From the NCBI GenBank assembly GCA_961205875.1, contig OY540813.1:12619001-12683000 (forward strand): DNA of 64,000 bases, in the 5' to 3' direction. The first letter of the stretch is position 1. Every line of letters starts with the position of its first letter. The DNA comes from Sialis fuliginosa. Taxonomy: Eukaryota > Arthropoda > Insecta > Megaloptera > Sialidae. Shown here piece by piece: positions 35,887-44,819 of the stretch. The notes beneath the pieces are model-generated. The model did not search any database, was not told the DNA's origin, and saw nothing but the letters and a program-made list of their open reading frames with translations. The position numbers and the translations under genes were made by a program.

Positions 35887-35983
35887 GTTAAATATGTATA
35901 TTAGCTTTGGATATTCTAAGTATATAACTAAGTAGGTATTAGTTATATACTTAGAATATCCGGAGCTAATATGCATATTTAAC
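35887..35983. repeat. 97-bp hairpin
   Basis: The left arm GTTAAATATGTATATTAGCT, then GGATATTCTAAGTATATAAC is mirrored by GTTATATACTTAGAATATCC, then AGCTAATATGCATATTTAAC, with about a 12-nt loop. 43-bp arms with a few mismatches. Could be a tiny MITE or a hairpin-RNA precursor. Confidence 0.8.
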
Positions 35984-36399
35984 AGAAAAACCTTCTTCAT
36001 TAAACGCAATCGTACTTACAGTACCGTAGTCAGTAGTTTATTAGTTTACTTTTAAATAAATAAGGCAAATTTAAGTGTTATATATAATTGCATTAAAAAT
36101 TTACACTCGATCATAAATTTTAATACTTTGCACTAAATTTTAAGACGTATTGAGGAATATGTCGATATGACGTCACAATTGTCAAAAATCGCGTATATTC
36201 AAAATAAAGTTGATGCTCTAATAATGTGCACGTTAACTGTCCTAGGTTAGGACAATCTATTGAAGCGAAGGGAGATTGGTTATAGACCAAGAGCTGGCTG
36301 CAAAAAAACTAGCCTATATCGAGTAACAATGTAATTTTTTTTTAAATGCTAGTACCCATAGCGACCATGAAAAAAATCATTTTATGCTTGGGCGGAAAT

Positions 36400-36510
36400 A
36401 AGGAATTAAAACTAGGTAAAAAAATATTTTTTTATACCAAGTCATGTGGTATGTTAAAATGTATAGCCAAAGCAGCGGAAATTGACCCTCTTTCTTGTTT
36501 TTCTAATTTG
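36400..36510 (-). repeat. Fragment of the CCCCCTG/CCTTGGTATA repeat
   Basis: Inverted relative of the second unit at 10040-10150: 'ccaagtcatgtggtatgtta', then 'gcggaaattgaccctctttc'. Non-coding. Confidence 0.5.
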
Positions 36511-36860
36511 CAATAAGCCCAAATTTAATATATTAAAAGTTTCATGATTGTTATATTTTAACAGTTGATTATAAAATGAAAACGGATTGATAATCGAAAT
36601 AAAACAAACAGTTCTCTCCTCCCCTCAATCTCTCATTCAAGAAGTATCAACACAATAACCACCACCTACTTAATTTTGATTAGATCAATTTAAATAAAAA
36701 ATTAAATATCTACGTTGAAATTAAATATACCTACCTACATACGAGAACAACTTATTATGAAGTAATAGCGCTTTATACAGAAATCCCAAAACTGTAATTA
36801 CACATATGACTGCTATTTTATAACACTCGTCTAATTAAGAAATTCTTATCAAGCTCATAC

Positions 36861-37026
36861 CAATCGGGGAATATTTTCTCCATATAGAAAATACAATGCG
36901 TACGGACGGTATGACTTTCTTTGGGTTTTCACACGTCTGTGATTGTTTATTCGACGCGTGTACCAGTGTCTGTTTGCAATACGTGCCTTGCAGCTCGCTA
37001 TCCGAGCGAAGACTGCTAAACGTGAC
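36861..37026 (-). other. Weak minus-strand exon candidate
   Basis: On the minus strand, TTTTGTTTCCACAG is followed by about 166 nt open in two frames and then a GTATGAG donor. One frame reads SLRSDSELQGTYCKQTLVHA and onward. On the + strand the same GC-rich block holds a 59-codon ATG frame (starting 36898). Part of it (TGTGAAAACCCAAAGAAAGT on the minus strand) has a diverged relative at 35685-35755, which argues for a dispersed repeat. I do not recognise a protein. Confidence 0.2.
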
Positions 37027-37040
37027 ACCTGTGGAAACAA

Positions 37041-38566
37041 AATACTACCTACATCTTTATTACTATTACAGTTAATATACTCGCGTTAATACGAATTATG
37101 ATATAGATTATAGGCAGTGACAGAGCTACCAAGTAAAAGTTCTTGAAGTACCTAGGAGGCGTTGGGGAGGGCTCATACATTTTTAATAAAATATAAATTT
37201 TCTGTATAAAAACATTAAAAAATCAAAATAAAAGTTGTTTTCATTGGAAGTTTGGTCCTTTGTACATAATACAACAACATTATTTGAAAGAAATTGTTAT
37301 ATCTATAATTGTAACATTGTACATTACCAAACCTCCCCATTTTAACTGTTAAACGCTCTCCAGATGAAAATTTTATAAAATTTGATGTTTTGAAAAGATT
37401 GGAAATATAGAAAAACGATATTAACATTACAAACAAATAAATGTAACTTATAAAATAACACTAATCAATTCAAAATAACACAATTTACTTCATTATAGGA
37501 ATTACAAATGTTCTTAATCATACTTGCATTGCTTTAATGGGAGATCATCCTCAACTGACGGACATATCTAAGGTGTAATATTAATTATGCTATAAAATGT
37601 TTCATATTATATTTACATATGTACTACTAATAACAATTCATTATTTTCTAATTAGTTATATACAATGACATCATTAGATCTAAATTATTTAAAATTCTAT
37701 TGAAACCTATGAATACACCCTATAATTAAAAATATATATATATTACGTATTTCAATCAGTACTTCCTTCCTGTTGGAGACGTCACCAATATTAACTTAAC
37801 AAACTAAAAACGCAAACTGATTTTGCTGCAATGCGGTAGATTATAAATATTTGCGGTTTTTTTCTATATCATACATAGGTACTTATTATTAATTAAATTC
37901 AGATATTATGCTATTTAAATTCACCGAGACTAAAAATAGAGTGCTTTGATCATTCATAAATAATTAGATTTCAAAAAATAAATATTTGCAGTGTATAATA
38001 GTAAAATAAAATATACTTCCAAAAAAAATTAATGTTAATATACAATTATTTCAAAAACAGTTTATTCAATTGCATTTATAGTTTATTTTAATTAAAATAT
38101 GATTGCACACTTATCTATCTTATTTCAACTTACAATTATGGTTGTGTTATCAGAAATTAAATATTTGACCTTCAAAATTCTATGAACAAATAATAGAGTG
38201 TATGCAAAATAAAAAAGATTTTATACGTGAATGTGTCATTAAAGTTATTTTTTAACAATCACTTTTTCTATATATATATTTAATATTATTATTATTTTAT
38301 ATTATAAACAAGATTGAAATCGATAGTTATAGATAAACTTTTATCTATATAGAATAAATATTTTGCATATGTAAAAATAATATTGAGTTAAGAATATTTT
38401 AAATGATAGAATAATTTAAGCTTTTATATTATTATACAGATATATTACAAACAGCAGTAAAATTAACTGTACTGTTGTACCTCACTTTTTAATGGTTGAT
38501 AAGTAATATTTTTTTTATTCTAAAGTAAAAAATATAAACAATTTCTGTTTCGCAAAATCACAATTA
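37041..38566. other. AT-rich noncoding DNA
   Basis: No exon-like block. The minus-strand frame 37215-37436 is low complexity. Nothing else seen. Confidence 0.5.
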
Positions 38567-38568
38567 TA

Positions 38569-38880
38569 CCCCTATAGGAAATTACAGTTGGCCCAAGCTT
38601 GTGCCAATGCTAGCCAACACTGGACCAAAACTTCGTTCAAGACTCCGTCAAGGCTTTTCGTACCAAGGCTGACCTAGAATTGGTTCAATCTTAAGTAAAG
38701 AATAGGTGACCCGAAACTCAATATCTAATGGTTGGCCTAATCTTGGATAAAGAATAGGTAACCGAAGCTCGGTATCTGAAGTTTGGTCTAGACTGGGACC
38801 AATATCGAAAAAGCAACACTGGCAACCAAATATTGGGACAAGCCTGGGCTCATCGTCAAGGCTGGCATTTCCTACATGGG
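38569..38880 (+). mobile_element. TA-flanked MITE family C, copy 3 (longest)
   Basis: The ends are CCCCTATAGGAAAT and ATTTCCTACATGGG, flanked by TA at 38567-38568 and 38881-38882. 312 bp. The interior has repeated 'ggcc' dyads and a partial internal duplication: 'taaagaataggtgacccg' then 'taaagaataggtaaccg'. The 120-codon minus-strand frame crossing it reads through the MITE and its right flank. Confidence 0.85.
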
Positions 38881-38882
38881 TA

Positions 38883-39540
38883 ACCAAAAATAACACCTTT
38901 TCAGCAAATAACACAATACAAATTCTATCTAGTTTTATTATTTCCGGTATTGTTTCCGTTACATTTATAGGGCTTTCTTTCAGAGTATCGAACTCGAGGT
39001 CAGAAGCCAATAATATGCAACGGAAAGAGATATTTTGTATAACATAACAGGTGACAAATTATTTACTTTCTCCTTATAACATTAGATGACTTCTGACCCT
39101 TCTTCTTTATTCATATTCGTGTATTTTTATGTTTATTTTAGGTTTCCGTATTTTGTTTCTGTTTAGATAAGTATGTATTATATTAAGGTTGCAACAATAA
39201 TATTTGTTGTCTCACAATCAGTTTCTATAAGATGTAATTCGAGTCGTTATAGAATATATTTAAATTTACATTTTAAATTGAAATAATTCTACAAGCTTTG
39301 ACTTATCATAATGTGTAAATAATTCATTAGATATCCAAATTATGCCAACAACAATAGGTTTTAATATATAGCAAATAAACACATATACTCATATATGCAG
39401 TTAATTTTTTGAAAATTAAATAATTTTCCATATCTGTTTTTAAAATACTATATGATGATCAGTAAGTTCTAAGATAACAAATACTTTCAACGAGGTATTA
39501 ATTATGTGATATTATTAACCCAATTGTATATATGTTATAT
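38883..39540. other. Noncoding; minus-strand open stretch at the left
   Basis: 38890-39008 on the minus strand is open with protein-like composition (FDTLKESPINVTETIPEIIK), but it has no acceptor and runs into the MITE. I do not call it a gene. The remainder is AT-rich and featureless. Confidence 0.4.
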
Positions 39541-40090
39541 ATATGCAACAGAGCGCTTTTGTTAAGATTTTGCGTTGCTGTAAGATTATTTTAATTCAAA
39601 TAGGTTTAAAATCTTACTTATTTTCGAGTATTAGACTGAATACATCAACAATGCAATTACCAACGTTCTGGAGTTTTAGTATACTAATGCCCGGTATTAT
39701 AAAGGACCTAACAAAATTTGTTAGCTAGCAATTACATTCATATGGGGTATTAATACTGTACTAGTATCTATGGATTAGTTATGGAATTTAGAGCAGTGAC
39801 ACTTCAATTAATTGTAACACAGTTGGCATCTTTGACCGTACAAAATAATTTTCATAACATCACCACTGTTTTAATACCGTTTGTATTTACCTTCAACGCG
39901 TGCGCGAAACTTGTCAAAGTCATCAACAAACTCCAAAAGAACTGTCATATATGTTTGATACCTCAGTTGAAAGTGTTTGTTAGCTAACAAATTTGTTAGG
40001 TCCTTTATGATACCGGACATTAGATAGATATGAATTGATGACAGAAAAATCAGTAATATCAGTAACAAAAAACAAAACTCGGTCACGATT
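39541..40090 (+). repeat. Repeat family N, split by a MITE
   Basis: Left part 39541-39687 (gcaacagagcgcttttgtta ... ccaacgttctggagttttag) and right part 40020-40090 (gatatgaattgatgacagaa ... aaaactcggtcacgattg) together match the uninterrupted copy at 42335-42550. The family-P MITE at 39688-40019 sits exactly between them. Confidence 0.85.
39688..40019 (+). mobile_element. PIF/Harbinger-like MITE, family P, copy 3, nested
   Basis: 332 bp. The ends are TGCCCGGTATTATAAAGGAC and GTCCTTTATGATACCGGACA, with subterminal TTTGTTAGCTAGCA / GTTAGCTAACAAA. The flanks are TAA (39685-39687) and TTA (40020-40022), i.e. TWA with one mismatch. Inserted into repeat family N. Carries the same MEFRAVTLQLIVTQLA frame as copy 2. 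Confidence 0.9.
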
Positions 40091-40107
40091 GGGGTATTAC
40101 TGGATTT

Positions 40108-40225
40108 GTTTTGGAGTTTAGATCAGTGATGGGTACTTTAATTTATTATAATACAGTAACTCTGACCGTACAAGATAATTTTCGTAATATCACCACTGTT
40201 TTAATACCATTAGTATTAACATTAG
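40108..40225 (+). repeat. Internal fragment of MITE family P
   Basis: 'gagtttagatcagtgatggg', then 'ctgaccgtacaagataattt' and 'atcaccactgttttaatacc' repeat the interior of the adjacent MITE (39783-39883) without its ends. A partial second copy about 90 bp after the first. Confidence 0.7.
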
Positions 40226-40384
40226 GCTTATATTTAAATACACTTTTTAAAATCATTTCACTAAAAATTTGATTAAATTGGCATGTTTGACGTATGCTAC
40301 ATCAAAAACGCCCCAATTCTCAAAATTTTCGAAAATAAAAAAGTTGTAGGTTACGCCAAAGTGAATCCACTCACGAAGATTCAG

Positions 40385-40575
40385 AGGAGTATTTTTTTAT
40401 TTCAAAATTTAAAGCCGAGACCGAGGACTATAACTAAAGTCTCGTCTCGGTCTAGGCTATTGGAAATTGAATCCATCACGTCTCGTATAAAAATAAGTTG
40501 TCTTCATCTCGGTCTCGTCTTGCATCGATATCGAGACGAGATCATGATCGAGACAAGTCTCGGTTTCGTGTATAA
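40385..40575. repeat. CTCGGTCTCGTCT-rich repeat
   Basis: Multiple direct and inverted copies of GTCTCGGTCTCG / CGAGACGAGA. They give a short open frame (40283-40579) rich in Ser, Arg and Thr that I regard as a by-product of the repeat. The sequence stands out against AT-rich flanks. Confidence 0.6.
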
Positions 40576-41133
40576 TTAAGTTTTTATTATATTTTGAAGT
40601 ATGTATCTGTATAATAAATATTATAGATTATGTACTCTGTACTATATCCATATGGTTTTACTTTTTACGTAGAACGAATTAGATGTGATAAAATTATCGT
40701 AGTGGAAATACTTGAAATTGTTGCTATTTTTGATCACCAATTATAATTAATGTGACTTAAAATATATAGTATAGTAAGTAGCCTTTATTAGTTAAATAAC
40801 TTCAATTGCTTTAATTGTTTAAATATGAATGCTTGAATGTTATTATTTTTGATAATAATAGGTACTTATAAAATAATAATATTATTAATTAACATTACAT
40901 CATCACTTATTTTACATTTAGCAACTGATAATAAAACTATTTAGAAAATATAATGGGAAACAGGTTTTTTGAATTAAAATAAAAAAGCATTCACATTTAA
41001 GAAAATCAATGCAATATTTATTTTTAAACTTTTTTCCGTAATTTAAAAAAAGTCTACCCACATTATTGGGCATGTATAGATGTACTATTTTGAATATTAT
41101 ATTGAATTAATTCACCGTCTTGGTATTCCATCA
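40576..41133. other. AT-rich noncoding, no feature recognised
   Basis: No exon-like block or repeat boundary recognised. Confidence 0.5.
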
Positions 41134-41135
41134 TA

Positions 41136-41616
41136 AGGTAAAGGCACCAGTTATGGCCGCTATAAGAGCAAGTTTTCGGTTTTTTGGATTTTAATTCACA
41201 TGAACTCATATTACTAATAAAACACGTAACTCTGATTTGATCAATTTAATTACCAAAGTCCTCAAATATAGTTTTTTTTTAATTATTGCCTTTTATTTTG
41301 TTAATAAGCACGCAATGATGGACACTTACTAATGATTACAAAATGATAATACTACGACATAAAAGATATAAATGAAAGAATCATCAAATTTAATAATAAT
41401 TAATAAATAAATTATACTAATAATTATTTTAAATGCCCACCATTTTGACACCTATTGGCCGATTGTCATCAAATCACGCTCTAGACAGTTAAATGTATAT
41501 AAATTAATATTCAGAATGGATATAGTAATCAAATATCAACACATATTTCTAATTCATTACATTTAATTAAAAATTTGCCATTACTGGGGTCCTTTCCATG
41601 ACTGGTGCCACTATCT
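41136..41616 (-). mobile_element. TA-flanked MITE family T, copy 3 (inverted)
   Basis: The ends are AGGTAAAGGCACCAG and CTGGTGCCACTATCT, with TA on both sides (41134-41135, 41617-41618). Blocks 'ccaccattttgacacctatt' and 'atcaaatcacgct' match family T inverted. Its TTAA at 41429-41432 is uninterrupted. Confidence 0.78.
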
Positions 41617-41619
41617 TAT

Positions 41620-41717
41620 TATACTCAATTTCATTTAAGAATGCAGTGGTTGTCGTGGTTTTTGACGGTAAAATGCACGATTCGTACCGTCAAAACCCCG
41701 GCAACCACTGCATTTCA
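41620..41717. mobile_element. Hairpin MITE, family H, copy 2
   Basis: Starts TATACTCAATTTCATTTAAG, contains TTTTTGACGGT ... ACCGTCAAAA and ends GCAACCACTGCATTTCAT. The outer right arm is shorter than in 8557-8664. It begins 2-3 bp after the TA that closes the preceding family T element. Confidence 0.75.
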
Positions 41718-42059
41718 TAGTTTTTTTCGTATATCATAGAAGAATAATCTGTATTTCTCCTTATCGATATATATGTTTCAATATAACATATTAGTATATA
41801 AATTTATAGATTTTTTTATAAACATAACTTTTGTGTATACAATAACATTAACACAATAAGATGTTTTAAGCTGATTAATTCAGTTTATCTAATAAATGGA
41901 CAATCAAACGTGAGTTGCGTCTTATTATACTTTTGTTAGCTGCTGTATTGTGATTAAAATATGTATGTGCAATGTGTTTTTGCAGAATATTATAACAGGT
42001 GCCAATTTCGTCGGCTCGCAAACAATGGCAGCAAGCAAGTTTTTCTTAATTCTAAATTA

Positions 42060-42270
42060 ATGAACTACGGGCTTCAGAAATCGTGTGCCACCGTAAAGGT
42101 CAGATTCGAAATATTAAGACAAACATCATCGGTTATTATTCTAGGGCGAAACTTATATAGTTACATCATTTTAAATAAGAACACTAATATAAGTCCATTT
42201 CATTAATTAATTTTATATCAAGTTTAGCATATTTAAATACTAAAATTCGGAATATCAAATATTTAATTGG
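42060..42270 (+). repeat. Dispersed repeat family R2, copy 2
   Basis: 'cagaaatcgtgtgccaccgt', 'ttattctagggcgaaac', 'ccatttcattaattaatttt' and 'aaatactaaaattcgg' recur inverted at 23740-24130 and in part at 50390-50560. The apparent exon just upstream (acceptor at 41984, frame 41961-42206) runs into this repeat, so I do not call it coding. Confidence 0.65.
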
Positions 42271-42334
42271 TTTCTGGGGTTATGGATATTGTTTGGAGAT
42301 GTCTCTAGGTTATGAGGAAATAATATTTTTGCAT

Positions 42335-42550
42335 ATATGTAACAGAGCGCTTTTGTTAAGATTTTGCGTTTGATGCAAGATTATTTTAATTCGAATGGGT
42401 TTGAAATCATACTTATTTTCGAGTATTGGACTGAATACATCAACAATGAAATTACCAACGTTCTGGAGTTTTAGTATACATAGAAAGGTATGAATTCATG
42501 ACAGAAAAATCAGCAATATCGGTAACAAAAAAAAATCTCGGGAACGATTG
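42335..42550 (+). repeat. Repeat family N, uninterrupted copy
   Basis: Matches 39541-39687 joined to 40020-40090 with nothing in between. The junction 'gtatac ata gaaagg' at 42480-42482 corresponds to the TAA/TTA that flank the MITE in the other copy. Confidence 0.85.
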
Positions 42551-42619
42551 AGTTAAGAAATGAAAAACATGGTTTATATAAAAAAAAATCCAACCCCCAG
42601 AATCCAGCCCAAAAAACAA

Positions 42620-42690
42620 TTTTATTTTATCAATTCGTGATTATCATAAATGTTTATCTGGGATAGTATAAAATTAAAACCTATTCAGTA
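42620..42690 (-). repeat. Dispersed repeat family R1, short fragment
   Basis: 'ttttatcaattcgtgattat' and 'ctgggatagtataaaattaa', inverted relative of the start of 8216-8545. Confidence 0.5.
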
Positions 42691-43106
42691 CTGCTGTTAA
42701 GCGGTATGCGCGTGTTGGATTAGATGTCGCTGACATTTAGTTTGCGGTTTAAAGACGATTTGCCCTTGACTTGTTAGCAGATGTGGACTTGCAAAACATC
42801 TGTAGGATACAAATTATCTACACCCGCTATTATTTTTCAAGATTATGCGTGATTGTTATGTAATTCAATGCAAATGAAATATTAATTAAAATGTCTTCCT
42901 CGCGTGTTCTTTTAATAATAATCCGGTTATTAATCTATTTTTTTATATTATTTAATATTAAATAATAGAATAATAAGTTCATTGTTTATTTTTTATGTTT
43001 AATTGATGTATTTGAACTTAAGTTTTCTAGATTTCAGTCTTTACTTTTTAGGTACTTAAATTTTAATAGTAAGGTAATTTTCTGGATAAAAATAATAATA
43101 ACACGG
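42691..43106. other. AT-rich noncoding, no feature recognised
   Basis: Slightly CG-containing near 42700-42800 but no exon signal. Confidence 0.45.
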
Positions 43107-43108
43107 TA

Positions 43109-43867
43109 AGGTACTGGCCTCAGTTATGGCCGCTATATAAGAGCAAGGTTTACTGTTTTTGTAATTGACGGGTTTGTTATTGTAATTTTCATGAACTCAT
43201 GTTACTAATAAAACAAGTAACTCTTTCTTTAGTCAATTTAATTACCAAAGTCCGCCAATATAGTTTGTTTTTTAAATTATAGCCTTTTATTTTGTTTATG
43301 TGGACACTTGCTAATGATTACAAAATGATAAGTACCTACCACGACACAAAAGATATAAAAGAAAGAATTGTCAAATTTGTAACAATGTAAAACAGTTACT
43401 ATGATAATATAATAATTAATAATTAAATTATACTAATAATTAGTTTAACCCTTTGGACGCGTAAATCGACTAAAGTCGATTGTATTTTTTTTCCTTCCGC
43501 GAAAAAATCGACTATAGTACACGACTCGTGGAAATCGACTTTTATCATTTTATTGTATACAAAATTGACATCATAAAAAGAAAATGTAAATAAAAAAATA
43601 GAAAATTTAGATTTTTCTAGAGAAATATGCACATTTTTATATTAGGAATAATTGTTTCGCTATATGGACGCGTTCAAAGGGTTAAATGTTCACCATTTTG
43701 ACACCTATTGGCTGATTGTTATCAAATCACGCTGTAAGACAGTTAAATATATATAGATTAATATTCAGAAATGATAGTAACCAAATACAACAAATATTTT
43801 TAATTAAGTACATTTAATTAAAAAATAGCCATCACTGGGGTCATATCCAAGACTGATGCCAGTATCT
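43109..43867 (-). mobile_element. TA-flanked MITE family T, copy 4, split by a piggyBac-like MITE
   Basis: The ends are AGGTACTGG and CCAGTATCT with TA outside (43107-43108, 43868-43869). Blocks match copies 1 and 3. The 759-bp length is explained by the 233-bp insertion at 43449-43681 plus one TTAA. Confidence 0.82.
43449..43681. mobile_element. piggyBac-like MITE, TTAA duplication, nested
   Basis: The ends are CCCTTTGGACGCG and CGCGTTCAAAGGG, flanked by TTAA at 43445-43448 and 43682-43685. TTAA targets and CCC-starting ends are hallmarks of piggyBac-type elements. Inside are three ATCGACT(T/A) motifs near the left (43463-43545). The 69-codon minus frame across the right half is incidental. 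The three other family T copies keep a single TTAA at this spot. Confidence 0.9.
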
Positions 43868-43869
43868 TA

Positions 43870-44767
43870 TATTTTTTCCAGTTAACTGTTAAATTACAAT
43901 AATAATATAATTAAATGTTTTTCTATTTTTGATTTGGTATTTCAAAGTCTTACTGTTAACTGAATATTTAAATACATATTCAAGTTTAAATTACTACTAC
44001 TTTAAGTAAATACAGCCTAATCCATTTACCTTATAAGTAGGTAGGCGATAATTATTTTTCAGTAATATCTACCATATGTTATTTATTATTTAATAACGTC
44101 TGTAATTTGTCATTCTTATTTACTTATTTACCTTATTTAAATATTTGTTAATCCATATCTGTCACGAACACTAAATAATTATTATTCATTATATATTATT
44201 TTAATATTTTAATAGACGTTAAAATGGTTGAAATTACCACGTCAAAAATTTGAAAATTGCTCTGTTCAAAATACCACAGCCTCAGTGCATTTTCTGCATA
44301 TATGAACAGTGTAATTACTAATAACCGTTTCTCAGAATTCCGTCTGTGCACGTATTACTGTACTTATTATACTTTCAAGTGTTTTAATGCGTGTTTTTAT
44401 CATAATTCATTTAGCTTTTTTGTACACTTTTATAAATAAAATGTATACATTTCATATTTGAATCACTCAGTTGACAATGTGACTAGGTCCAATTTTGTCA
44501 AATTACTAATATTATGTTATGTGAAATATTCTAGAAAAGCACAGTAGTTCGTATTTCTTATTTAAAGCAAACCTGGATAAAACCTTTTTTAATTAATTCG
44601 GCTCATGGCGATATTTTGATTGATATTGAATTTTTCATGCAAAAACAATTTTAAATTAATTAAATCTACTTAATTACTATCAAATGCATACATTAAATAT
44701 AAATTACTACATAATAATTAAATTATTTTATATTATTATAATTATTTATTTTATTTTATTTTTTCAG
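43870..44767. other. AT-rich noncoding; intron end before the Exn start exon
   Basis: No exon seen. It finishes with a T-rich tract and a CAG acceptor at 44765-44767, which implies at least one untranslated exon further upstream that I cannot locate. Confidence 0.55.
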
Positions 44768-44819
44768 ATATGTGAGAAAATATAAATAACAGCAGCGCAG
44801 GCTCATTTATATAGCAACA

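Noticed and set aside
38648..39010. 120-codon minus-strand frame as a gene
   Set aside because: Half of it is the family C MITE. The other half has protein-like composition but no acceptor or start ATG.
40283..40579. 98-codon Ser/Arg-rich frame
   Set aside because: Produced by the CTCGGTCTCG repeat; periodic and without features of a real protein.
41961..42206. 81-codon + frame with a TTTTTGCAG acceptor as an exon
   Set aside because: Its right half is a dispersed repeat (family R2) also found at 23740-24130 and partly at 50390-50560, with no matching reading frame there.
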